Shown here: piece by piece, positions 10,172 through 17,997 of the stretch
Layout of the letters: each line of letters begins with the position of its first letter
How positions within the stretch are numbered: position 1 is the stretch's first letter
Origin: Geomonas subterranea
GTDB lineage: Bacteria; Desulfobacterota; Desulfuromonadia; Geobacterales; Geobacteraceae
NCBI RefSeq assembly: GCF_019063845.1
Contig: NZ_CP077683.1
Coordinates: forward strand, 1 to 64,000
Direction: 5' to 3'
DNA: 64,000 nucleotides
Made by a program: the position numbers and the translations under genes
The notes under the pieces: model-generated
What the model was told of the DNA's origin: nothing
Databases searched by the model: none
Seen by the model: only the letters and a program-made list of their open reading frames with translations

Positions 10172-10187
10172 GGGTACGTTTCCTGCT
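10172..10187 (+). promoter_or_regulatory. Candidate sigma-54 promoter of cytochrome 3
   Basis: GGGTACGTTTCCTGCT has GG at 10173-10174 and GC at 10185-10186 with RpoN spacing; the -12 element is CTGCT rather than TTGCT. It lies about 140 nt upstream of the ATG, similar to the candidate upstream of cytochrome 1. Confidence 0.35.
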
Positions 10188-10242
10188 AACTCCGGGGAAA
10201 GGTTCGGCTCTCTACCGTTCCGCGGAAGTCACGCACCGCACC

Positions 10243-10266
10243 CCGGTTCCCCCACCGGGGAACCGG
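10243..10266 (+). other. 10-bp perfect leader hairpin upstream of cytochrome 3
   Basis: CCGGTTCCCC (10243-10252) and GGGGAACCGG (10257-10266) enclose the loop CACC, about 60 nt before the start codon. There is no U tract, so it is not a typical terminator. It may be a leader control or mRNA-stabilising element; function unknown. Confidence 0.45.
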
Positions 10267-10326
10267 CGTGCTTGCTATTGAGGCCCGGTTGGCCCTGAGC
10301 AATGAAATTTTCAAGGAGGCTACCAC

Positions 10327-13300
10327 ATGCAACACTCGAGGAGGAAGGTCGTCAAGGCGGCCGCCGTCTCTTCCGCGGTCCTGTTAGGGCTCGCGGCGGG
10401 ATCGGCGCTGGGCGCCACCACCGACCACACCAACATCATCCTTAAGGACTGGCAGGGTACCGAGATTGCCCGTCCGGCTGACGGCGTCGCGGCACCTGCC
10501 TACAGCGTGAAGCAGACCTGCTTCGGCACCAACAACGGTGTCGCCTGCCACGGCAACAGCGCCGTCGGCAACGCGAAGTTCAGCTACGACGATATCGAAA
10601 GGCACAGCTACCACACCCAGCTGGGCGCCAACGAGTTCAGGGGCTTCAACCCTGCGAACCCCGACGCCTACAACCCCTACACCACCGACCCCACCAAGGT
10701 CGGCGACAAGTGGCGTCCGGGCGCAGGCCCCCAGGGTAAGAACTGGGTGCAGAGCCCCGGCCACTTCGGGAGCTGGTGACCGCCTTCCGCTCGCCAGTTG
10801 GCGAGAGCATACAAGGATGGTGCAGGTGCAAGCTACAACGGTTCCAGCAGCACGCCGGGCTTCGACGCGGCTAAGGACACGGTCAACTCCTTCAAGACCG
10901 TTCCCTTCGGCAGCGTGCTGATCGATGCCACCAACCCCGGGGCCGGCTACCAGGTCAACCCCACCGGCAAGTTCTACGAGATCTTCCCCTTCGGCGCCGA
11001 CACCGGTGCCGGCCAGCTCGCCTACAAGCAGAAGGTCGACAACTCCAACGCGGGCGTCATGCGCGACTGCGCCGAGTGCCACGTCGGCGGCGGCATGAAC
11101 GAGTACGCCTACGCCAACATGCCGACCGCAGCCTACGACCCGGCCGCACGCACCTCGCTGCGCACCTTCGATTTCGGCAGCGTCGTCACCGCCTGGAACT
11201 ACTTCATCGACATCTTCAACCCGGACGTGACCAAGCGTGGCGATGTCGTCAAACAGGACTATGCCCAGACCGGCGTCCTGGAGATGGACTGCCTCATGTG
11301 CCACCAGACCGGCTACGACTGGGCCGCACGCAAGGAAGCCGTACGCAAGGGTGAGTTCGACGCCTCCCGCGCCGTCGGCGCCAAGCTGGTCAACGAAGTC
11401 GCCAGCGGCACCCAGGTCTTCTACAACTACACCGCCGTCAAGACCAACGCCTCCGGGAAACTCTACGTCGACCTGAGCGCCACGCTGAACAGCAAGCCCC
11501 AGTCGACCAACTGCTCCTCCTGCCACCAGTCGCAGTACAACGTCGACTGGAAAAAGCGCGGCGAGCAGTGGCTGGAAGGTCAGGAAGTCCACTACAGCCT
11601 GGGGTGCATGGCCTGCCACCAGCGCAAGGACGTGACCAACCCGCAGGTCGGCACCTCCGGCCTCGTTTCCGAAGCGAAACTCGGTCTGTGCGATCCCGCC
11701 AAGGGGGGCGCTTCCGACTTCGACGCCATGTGGAACAAGCTTGATACCGTCAACTTCAAGCAATGCTCCGACTGCCACGAGCCGACCGGTACCACCACCT
11801 GGCCGACCTACGGCGCTCCCAACTCCGAGAACGCCCACACCGCCAAGGGGCTCAACGCCAAGATCGCCTTCGACAAGAACGGCGCTCCGGCGAGCCACAT
11901 GGACATCATGGACTGCACCGCCTGCCACATCAGCAAGAACTTCGATGGCGGCGCCATGGTTGACGGCACCGGTGCCGACGCCGAAGGGCGCGTGGCGCTG
12001 CACGACGAGCCGCAGGTCGCCCGCGACATGAACGGCACAGCCGGCAACGCGCTGTACTGGAACAACGGCAAGCTCTACGGCGCCAACCTGCTGACCTCCT
12101 CCTTCCTGCGCGACATGAACGGCATGGATGCAGCCAACTTCGGCCTCGACGGCAACAACGACGGCCGCAACGCCGGCATGGACACCCTGCTGCAGACCCA
12201 CATCAACGACCTGAACAACGCCGTGGGCGCGAAGGCCGTGACCATGGAGAAGAACGCGGACGGCAGCTGGGTGAACGAGGCGGAAATGACCGCGCTCTAC
12301 GCCAGGATCAACGGCGACAGCACCGGTACCGCTTCCACCGGCACCGGCACCTATCCCGGCGGTCTGAAACAGCTTCTGGGCATCAGCGACGCCACCAACG
12401 ACTACAAGCTGATCCCGAAGATGTCCTTCCTCATGGTTCCGTTCAAGGCGAGCCACAACATCGCCCGTACCGCCACCATGGCGTGGGGTAAAGGGGGCTG
12501 CTCCGACTGCCACGGCGCCAACAAAGGGTTCTACAACGGCGCCTACCCGATCCTGGGCAACATGAGCGGCGTGGACACCAACGGCAAGAACAAGTTCCGC
12601 TTCTACTCCAACCAGGTCACCACCTTCACCAAGGTCAACGGTCTCGCCGACATCACCGACTCCCACCCGAGCGTCGTGACCAAGAAGGGCGACAGGACCG
12701 TTCCGGTCACCCTGCTGACCAAGTTCGACGGCCCGTACGTACCGAACGCCTCGGCCGTCGACAACCAGACCCTGCGCAACATCGACAGGAGCGAGGTGAT
12801 CTACGAGGGGACCTTCCAGACCCGCGACACCGCCTGGTACACCACCATCGCCGGTTCCGCTCCGGCTGCTTCCTGTTCCGGCCCGACCAGCCCGTTCTAC
12901 TGCGCGACCCCGACCAACATCGTCGCCCAGGACGCCGTGAAGTCCAAGGCGACCTCCACCAAGGGGTGGCTCCTGAAGGTCGAGGTACGTCCGGCCGGCG
13001 ACACCAACCCCAACAACATCACCTTCCGCACCGCGCAGCTTGGCAAGGACAACGCCACCGCCATGGCTGAAGTCCTGGCTGCCCTGCCGGCAAGCTTCAC
13101 CACCAACAGTGACTTCACCGTCACCGAGGCCGGCGGCGCACTCACCATCACCGCCGCCGCCAACAAGGAGATCCGCATCTCCCCGCAGACCGACTCAGGC
13201 CCGCTGGGGCTGAAAGGCAAGGTCTACAAGGCGGACCCGATCGTTCGCGGCAGCAACAGCTACGCCGGTCGTGACGCATACGTCACCTACCTGAACGGCC

Positions 13301-13881
13301 TGACCAGCCCGGCTGCCTTCGGTATCGGCATCGCCCCGGTCGCCTCCATCAACCCGATCGCCGACGCCAGCGCCATCGACCTCGGCGTGCAGGTGAAGCA
13401 GAACGCCGATGTCGCGCTGACCGCTCCGGCGGCGCAGACCAACGCCGGCGTCGAGGTTGGCAACGTGACCTACGCCTGGACCACCAGCGACGGCACCGTC
13501 GTCACCAACCCCGCCTCCAGGACCACCGCGACCGTGAAGTTCGCGACCCTGGGGACCAAGACCATCACCCTCAAGGTCACCGACGAAGAGGGCAAGGTCA
13601 GCCAGACCAGCACCAACGTCGACGTCATCGTGGCGCCGATCACCATCGGCTGGGATGGCGTCAATGACGTCGCCACCTTCACGAACCTCCCGGTGGGCAC
13701 CGCCTCCGTGAAGATCGCCTGGGGCGACGGTTTCAGCACCACCAAGAGCGGTACCGCCGTTGTCGACCCGCTCACCGTGAGACACCTGTACTCGACCGGC
13801 ACCGCCAAGACCATCAGGTTCTACTGCTACAACGGAACCGGCGCGCAGATCGGCTACCAGCAGGCCACCATCACCCCCTAA
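10327..13881 (+). CDS. Secreted octahaem c-type cytochrome with in-frame UGA (selenocysteine 151), PKD-like C-terminus
   Basis: One gene of 1184 aa read through UGA 10777-10779. ATG 10327 follows a strong CAAGGAGG site. The N-terminus is a signal peptide with the cleavage region SALGA near residue 30; the R-R pair (residues 5-6) lacks a full Tat motif. Haem 1 is C-x8-C-H (C65, C74, H75). Seven CxxCH motifs follow: CAECH, CLMCH, CSSCH, CMACH, CSDCH, CTACH, CSDCH. The in-frame continuation W-U-P-P-S-A-R-Q-L-A matches cytochrome 1 residue for residue around the UGA. The last ~170 residues are nearly identical to those of cytochrome 1, implying recent duplication or gene conversion. Likely exported electron-transfer protein. 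Conventional calling would give a 150-aa and a 1027-aa ORF. Confidence 0.85.
10777..10805 (+). promoter_or_regulatory. UGA plus bacterial SECIS-like hairpin (cytochrome 3)
   Basis: UGA is at 10777-10779. The 6-bp stem CTCGCC (10790-10795) / GGCGAG (10800-10805) closes the loop AGUU (10796-10799), 16 nt after the UGA, identical spacing to cytochrome 1. Relative to that copy, the bottom pair changes T-A to C-G and the second pair C-G to T-A, two compensatory changes that preserve the stem. Confidence 0.8.
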
Positions 13882-13909
13882 CGGGGCGGCTTGCAATCCC
13901 GCAGCACCT

Positions 13910-13942
13910 GGCCCGGAGGAGAAATCCTCCGGGCCTTTTTTT
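13910..13942 (+). terminator. Rho-independent terminator after cytochrome 3
   Basis: An 11-bp stem (GGCCCGGAGGA at 13910-13920 with its complement at 13925-13935), a GAAA loop and seven T. Confidence 0.95.
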
Positions 13943-13943
13943 G

Positions 13944-13972
13944 TTGACCTCATCCGGTTTTGCGGATATGTT
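13944..13972 (+). promoter_or_regulatory. Sigma-70 promoter with overlapping operator for arsR-hgcAB
   Basis: -35 TTGACC (13944-13949) and -10 TATGTT (13967-13972) are separated by 17 nt. An inverted repeat ATCCG (13952-13956) / CGGAT (13963-13967) fills the spacer, where ArsR repressors commonly bind. The predicted start site falls on or next to the arsR ATG at 13979, so the message may be leaderless. Confidence 0.6.
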
Positions 13973-13978
13973 TCCCGC

Positions 13979-14380
13979 ATGGAAAACATCGCACTGCTGT
14001 TTCAGTCACTGGACGACCAGACCAGGCTGCGCCTTTTGGCGCTCTTGCTGCACGCAGGTGAACTGTGCGTCTGCGATCTGGTGGCGGCACTCAGGCTCCC
14101 CCAGTCCACCGTCTCGCGCCAGCTCGCCATCCTGAAAGGGGCGGGATGGCTCAACGGGAGAAGGGTGGGGGCCTGGAACCACTACTCGATCAACGCCTCC
14201 CTCGGGCCGGTGCAGCAGTTCCTGCTCCCTGTGCTGCGCAACTTCCTCCTGGTCACGGAAACGGCGCGGGAGGACCAGTTGCGGCTTCGGCAACGGAAGG
14301 GGGACGCGTGCTGCGGCGAGGTAGTGGCATCCAAAAAAACGGATAATACGGGGTGTGTCCCCGGGGAGGGTGAGGCATGA
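13979..14380 (+). CDS. ArsR/SmtB-family repressor
   Basis: 133 aa. Winged-helix fold with the classical metalloid-binding motif ELCVCDL (about residues 24-30) and the recognition helix QSTVSRQLAIL. The Cys tail (ACCGE near residue 109) could add metal ligands. The binding motif is that of As(III)-type ArsR proteins, but the genes it precedes are hgcAB. An ArsR-like gene next to hgcAB has been noted in other methylators, as I recall. It overlaps hgcA by the ATGA junction at 14377-14380, so the two are translationally coupled. An operator-like inverted repeat sits in its promoter, consistent with autorepression relieved by thiophilic metals or metalloids; the effector is inference. Confidence 0.93.
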   Translation: MENIALLFQSLDDQTRLRLLALLLHAGELCVCDLVAALRLPQSTVSRQLAILKGAGWLNGRRVGAWNHYSINASLGPVQQFLLPVLRNFLLVTETAREDQLRLRQRKGDACCGEVVASKKTDNTGCVPGEGEA

Positions 14381-15540
14381 GCGACGGGATCAAGATACGC
14401 CGGTTCAAGAAGATCGAGGTGAAGCCGCCGGCTCCCTCATCCTGTTCGGCCGACGACGGCGTCAATCCCGACGCCCCCCCCTGCTGAGGTCCCCCCACCT
14501 CCGCCGGCGGCGGAGAGATCACCGAAAAAGTTCCCGGTTTCCTGGACTGGATTGACACCGCACGCGGCCGCGTCCCCCGGATCAGCGGCAGCCTGACCCT
14601 CGGCGACCACGTGGGCGCCTGTCTCGCGCGCTGGGGGATCAACAGGATGACCTTCATGGTCCCTCCAGGCCTCTACGCCATCGGCGCGCCCGATTCGGAG
14701 GCGCCGGTCGTGGTGACGGCCAACTACAAGATGAGCTTCGACATCGTGCGCCGGGCGCTCTGCGGCAGGAACGTGTGGCTCCTGGTTCTTGAGACCTACG
14801 GCATCAACGTCTGGTGCGCGGCGGGGAAGGGGACCTTCGGCACCGGCGAACTGGTGCGCCGCATCGAGAAGAGTGGCCTTGCCGGGGTGGTGAGCCACCG
14901 GCGCCTCATCCTTCCCATCCTGGGCGCGGCCGGCGTCTCCGCGCACCGGGTGAAACAAAGAAGCGGCTTCGAGGTCGCCTACGCCACCATGCGCGCGGCC
15001 GATCTCCCCGCCTACCTGGACCAGGGGGGTACCGCCACCGCCGCCATGCGGGAGCTCCGCTTCAACTGGTACGACCGTCTCGTGCTGATCCCGGTGGAAC
15101 TGGTCCTGGCGGGAAGGCCTGTGCTTCCGGCGGCCGCGCTTCTCTACCTCGTCGCCCGGTTCTTCTGGGGCGCCGGCGCCGCGGCCGTCGCGGCGCCCGC
15201 CTTCCTCGGCGCGGTCTTCACCGGCGTAGCCGTGGGGCCGCTGCTGTTGCCGCTTCTTCCCGGCAGGAGCTTCGCCGTCAAGGGGGCCTGCGCGGGTGCC
15301 ATCTACTGCGCGCTTTTATACCTCTTCGCAGGAGCGGCGAGATGGGGCGGGGGGGCGACGCTGGCCGCCTTTCTGGCGTTTCCCGCCGTTTCCTCCTTCT
15401 ACACGCTCAACTTCACCGGCTGCACCACGTTCACCTCCAAGTCGGGGGTCAAAAAGGAGATGCGCCTGGGACTCCCGGTCATGGCGGGTGCCCTGGGCGC
15501 CGCGCTCATCATCGTCACGGCCGGCCGGTTCTTGGGCTAG
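14377..15540 (+). CDS. hgcA: Mercury-methylating corrinoid protein HgcA, with in-frame UGA (selenocysteine 37)
   Basis: 387 aa read through UGA 14485-14487. ATG 14377 overlaps the arsR stop and follows GGGAGGGTGAGG. Residues 1-36 end in D-A-P-P-C; UGA follows, then the frame stays open (G-P-P-T-S-A-G-G-G) into VPGFLDWID, normal HgcA N-terminal sequence upstream of the first alternative start (GTG 14611). The corrinoid domain carries the signature NVWCAAGKG, with the cobalt-liganding Cys at residue 147. The C-terminal half has about five membrane helices. The protein transfers a methyl group from a corrinoid to Hg(II) together with HgcB. A Cys-Sec pair would be an unusually strong Hg ligand. 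The selenocysteine reading is an inference from frame conservation and hairpin; a broken gene or downstream GTG start are the alternatives. Confidence 0.85.
14485..14515 (+). promoter_or_regulatory. UGA plus candidate SECIS hairpin in hgcA
   Basis: UGA 14485-14487 is followed by a perfect 7-bp stem CTCCGCC (14499-14505) / GGCGGAG (14509-14515) with loop GGC. Eighteen nucleotides separate UGA and loop and the first loop base is G, both inside the usual bacterial SECIS limits. The coding sequence there also encodes a Gly-rich linker, which tends to form GC hairpins by chance, so this alone is weaker evidence than the two cytochrome elements. Confidence 0.65.
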
Positions 15541-15552
15541 GGGGAGGAAGGG

Positions 15553-15846
15553 ATGAAAGGTTTCAGGTATCTGGAAGGAGTCGCCACCCTCGAACTCGAC
15601 GCAGGGCGCTGCATCGGCTGCGGCAGGTGCGTCGAGGTCTGTCCGCACCATGTCTTGCGCATGGAGGGGAAACGGGCGGTCCTCGCGGATCGTGACGCCT
15701 GCATGGAGTGCGGTGCCTGCGCGCTTAACTGCCCCGCCGCCGCGCTCAAGGTGGACGCAGGGGTCGGGTGCGCCAGCGGCATGATCCACGAGTGGCTCAG
15801 GGAGAAGAAGCTTCCCGGCCTGAGCGGCGGGGGATGTTGCGGGTAG
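15553..15846 (+). CDS. hgcB: HgcB, 4Fe-4S ferredoxin partner of HgcA
   Basis: 97 aa, 12 nt after hgcA, with a GGGAGGAAGGG ribosome site. Two [4Fe-4S] motifs (CIGCGRCVEVCP near residues 20-31 and CMECGACALNCP near 50-61), an additional Cys (VGCASG), and the diagnostic C-terminal vicinal pair GGGCCG. The family reduces the HgcA corrinoid to Co(I), and its terminal Cys pair is thought to pass Hg(II) to the methylation site. Complete and in the usual order. Confidence 0.96.
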   Translation: MKGFRYLEGVATLELDAGRCIGCGRCVEVCPHHVLRMEGKRAVLADRDACMECGACALNCPAAALKVDAGVGCASGMIHEWLREKKLPGLSGGGCCG

Positions 15847-15924
15847 CCCTTCGCGGCTTGACTATCAAACCGTGTCTGTTAAAACCTCCTAATGCGAGAA
15901 GGGGGCCGCTCAAGGAGGCAGAAC

Positions 15925-16224
15925 ATGGAAGAGAAGCAGATGGTCAAGATAAGTTCCTGCAACGTGACGCAGTGCGCCTATAACAAACACAATTCCTGCC
16001 ACACGCTCGCCATCACGGTCGGCGGTCCCGGCGACACCTGCCCCGAGTGCGACACCTTCATGCAGGGGAGCCAGAGGGGAGGGATCATCGACGTCCAGGG
16101 GGGCATCGGTGCCTGCAAGGTGGAGAACTGCAGCTACAACCAGGCTCTCGAGTGTACCGCTCCCGCCGTCGACGTCGGCATGCACGAGTCGCATCCCGAC
16201 TGCTTCACGTACAAACCCAAATAG
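15925..16224 (+). CDS. DUF1540-domain Cys-rich protein
   Basis: 99 aa. ATG 15925 is chosen over the earlier in-frame ATG at 15892 because it follows CAAGGAGG at proper spacing. Two tandem DUF1540 repeats are visible: C-N-V-T-Q-C-A-Y-N with CPECDTF, then CKVENCSYN with a final DCF. The eight Cys suggest two small metal-binding knuckles. No enzyme function is known to me. The position just after hgcB invites the guess of a metal-related role, but it is 78 nt away and there is no direct evidence of co-transcription. Confidence 0.85.
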   Translation: MEEKQMVKISSCNVTQCAYNKHNSCHTLAITVGGPGDTCPECDTFMQGSQRGGIIDVQGGIGACKVENCSYNQALECTAPAVDVGMHESHPDCFTYKPK

Positions 16225-16309
16225 CCCGTCGCCGGTTCACCATTCCCAAACAATCGCAGCCCCCTTCCGCAGCACCGCACCTCGGCTCCCGCCCCGCCCC
16301 GGGCGGGGG

Positions 16310-16338
16310 TTCGACATTTGCCGATTAGCGTGTATCTT
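16310..16338 (+). promoter_or_regulatory. Candidate sigma-70 promoter of the ferredoxin gene
   Basis: TTCGAC (16310-16315) and TATCTT (16333-16338) with a 17-nt spacer, about 42 nt upstream of the ferredoxin ATG. Confidence 0.4.
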
Positions 16339-16379
16339 TAACCCGTTCATGACATCCATCTATCCGGAGGGTTTACCAG

Positions 16380-16568
16380 ATGCCGAGCCAGGTGTACGTC
16401 GATCAGCAGATCTGCATAGGGTGCGGGCTTTGCGTGAGCATCGAGCCCGGGGTGTTCCGGTTGAACGGCGACGGCGTTTCCGAGGTGCACGACCAGGGGG
16501 GCGGAGACAGCGGGAAGATCCAACAGGCCATTGACAGCTGCCCGGTCAACTGTATCGGTTGGCGCTGA
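16380..16568 (+). CDS. Small single-cluster ferredoxin
   Basis: 62 aa, ATG preceded by CGGAGGGTTTACC. It has the single [4Fe-4S] cluster pattern CIGCGLC near residue 12 and the distal CPVNC near residue 54. The second Cys-containing half-motif of 2x[4Fe-4S] ferredoxins is missing, as in monocluster ferredoxins (Fer4_13/15 type). It is a cytoplasmic electron carrier whose partner cannot be told from context. Confidence 0.92.
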   Translation: MPSQVYVDQQICIGCGLCVSIEPGVFRLNGDGVSEVHDQGGGDSGKIQQAIDSCPVNCIGWR

Positions 16569-16589
16569 AGCCGGCGCCGGGGAGGGACG

Positions 16590-16862
16590 ATGAAATCAGG
16601 ATTGAAGGACGAGAGACTGCAGGAGCTTTCCGAGAGCAACTACGTCATGCTGAAGGACGTCTACTGTCTGTCACAGCAGCTGAAGGGGCTGGTGGACCGG
16701 CTGCATCTGAGCTACCTGAAGCAGGGGGTGGTTGAGGAGATGGACACGGTGATGGCGATCAAACTGACCTCCGACCGCCTTTACGAGGAACTGGAGCGAT
16801 ATCTCCGTCCGGAGTGCGACCCGGACAGCGCCTACGACCCCGCCAAGCCCGAAACCGAGTGA
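16590..16862 (+). CDS. Hypothetical helical protein
   Basis: 90 aa, 21 nt after the ferredoxin with a GGGAGGG ribosome site, so probably co-transcribed with it. It is predicted mostly alpha-helical and charged (LKDERLQELSESNYVML onward), without Cys pairs, membrane segments or a signal. I do not recognise a family. Confidence 0.7.
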   Translation: MKSGLKDERLQELSESNYVMLKDVYCLSQQLKGLVDRLHLSYLKQGVVEEMDTVMAIKLTSDRLYEELERYLRPECDPDSAYDPAKPETE

Positions 16863-16876
16863 GAACCTGAAACCAT

Positions 16877-17010
16877 CAGCCACGGAGAAAATCTGAGAAC
16901 ATCTGAGAAAAGCAGAAGACGGTAGAACGGCAAACGCCTTTAACCCTTCTTCTGCTTTGCTGTTTTGGACGTCTCCGATTTCCTCCGATGTGCTCCGTGG
17001 CCGATGGCTT
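16877..17010. repeat. Inverted dispersed repeat (CCACGGAG type)
   Basis: The left arm carries CCACGGAGAAAATCTGAG (from 16881) and the right arm the related inverse CTCCGATGTGCTCCGTGG (ending near 17002), with an inner pair CAGAAG / CTTCTG. A further copy of the left arm occurs near 49661. Intergenic 16863-17109 is otherwise empty. Confidence 0.7.
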
Positions 17011-17063
17011 TGACTTTGTGTCTCTCTTTGCGCCTTTGCGTCAAGAGGGGCCTTTAAAAGAGA

Positions 17064-17087
17064 AAGCCCGCCGTTTCCGGCGGGCTT
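17064..17087 (-). terminator. Terminator for the ferritin-like gene
   Basis: AAGCCCGCCG (17064-17073) pairs with CGGCGGGCTT (17078-17087). It lies 23 nt beyond the minus-strand stop codon at 17110. The U tract on the minus strand is poor. Confidence 0.7.
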
Positions 17088-17109
17088 CTTCGTTTCCCGG
17101 CTCAGAGGT

Positions 17110-17589
17110 CTACAACTCCTTCGTGTTGCTGAACTCGCTCCAGGCCAAAAAGGTTTTCGGAGTCTCCACGAACGAGTAGATGTTGGCTACCATTTGCAGA
17201 TGGCGCCGTTCCTCCTCGGCGAGCAAGCGGAGCCCCCGGCGGGTCACATCATCGGTTGCCGCCGCAGCCAGTTCCTCGTAGAAGCGGATGTCCTGCTCCT
17301 CGTTGTTCACCGCGAAGCGGTACAGGTTCGGATCGCGGCCGGTTTCTTCCAGGAGTTCCCTCTGGCTGAGCAGTGGCCTGAACCTGCAGACGTTGCCGTT
17401 GAGCCCCTCCAGTCTGGCGCCTTTGATTCTCTTTCTGAGCCTTCTCAGTTTCCTCTGGTGCTCCTCTTCCGACGCAGCCAGCATGGAGAACAGCGTCTTC
17501 ATCTCAGGCTCCATGGCTTCGGCTTCCAGGCCTTCGTAGTACGATTTTGTTTCTTCCTCTATCTTTATGGCGCAATCGAAAACGTTCAT
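17110..17589 (-). CDS. Ferritin-like/rubrerythrin-family protein
   Basis: 159 aa. The ATG at 17589 is preferred to an upstream in-frame start because it follows AAGGGGGAACACC. Four-helix ferritin-like arrangement with carboxylate-His pairs: EEETKSYYEGL near 11, ASEEEHQ near 39, NNEEQDIRFYEEL near 95 and LLAEEERRHLQ near 122, enough for a di-iron site. There is no rubredoxin domain. The likely role is peroxide or iron handling under anaerobiosis, from the family rather than the sequence. It stands alone. Confidence 0.9.
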   Translation of the reverse strand: MNVFDCAIKIEEETKSYYEGLEAEAMEPEMKTLFSMLAASEEEHQRKLRRLRKRIKGARLEGLNGNVCRFRPLLSQRELLEETGRDPNLYRFAVNNEEQDIRFYEELAAAATDDVTRRGLRLLAEEERRHLQMVANIYSFVETPKTFLAWSEFSNTKEL

Positions 17590-17694
17590 GGTGTTCCCCC
17601 TTGCTGTCAGACAAACCGTGACAGGCACCTCTCGTGCCTATGCCTAATTATAACAAAACACCGCTCACAAAAGATACTGACCTTCACAGTCAAA

Positions 17695-17900
17695 AAGCTC
17701 AACGCAAAGACGCCAAGCTGCGAAGAGTTTGCCATTTTGTGCAGTCTCTGCGTCTTCGCGTCTTCGCGTTAACAAAACAGATTTGAACGCAAAGCCGCGA
17801 AGGCGCAAAGAGAAACTGGAACGTTAAGTCTTTCATGCTTGCAGTTTCTCGTTCATCCTTGTCTTTGCGTCCCGGCGCCTCCGCGCCTTTGCGTTAATGG
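17695..17900. repeat. Two nested inverted repeats of the CGCAAAG family
   Basis: AACGCAAAGACGCCAAG (17701-17717) is matched by an inverse ending CTTCGCGTT (to 17770). GAACGCAAAGCCGCGAAGG (from 17785) is matched by an inverse ending CCTTTGCGTTAATGG (to about 17901). Similar units appear near 17020 and in the 3' end of rdgB. Between 17590 and 17997 I see no gene. Confidence 0.65.
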
Positions 17901-17997
17901 TTTGTTTTTCCCTTTGTTTACCCTATGGAAAATTGTCTCCAATTCGGTTATTGTTCTTTTCCCCGAAAGGGGACGACGACTCTCACGGAGGTGCCGC

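Noticed and set aside
10197..10326. GEMM/cyclic-dinucleotide riboswitch upstream of cytochrome 3, common before Geobacter cytochrome genes
   Set aside because: The conserved GEMM core sequences were not found; only a simple hairpin is present.
14611..15540. hgcA starting at GTG 14611 as a complete gene
   Set aside because: In-frame HgcA-like sequence (VPGFLDWID and beyond) continues upstream, the GTG lacks a ribosome site, and arsR coupling points to ATG 14377; kept as an alternative only.
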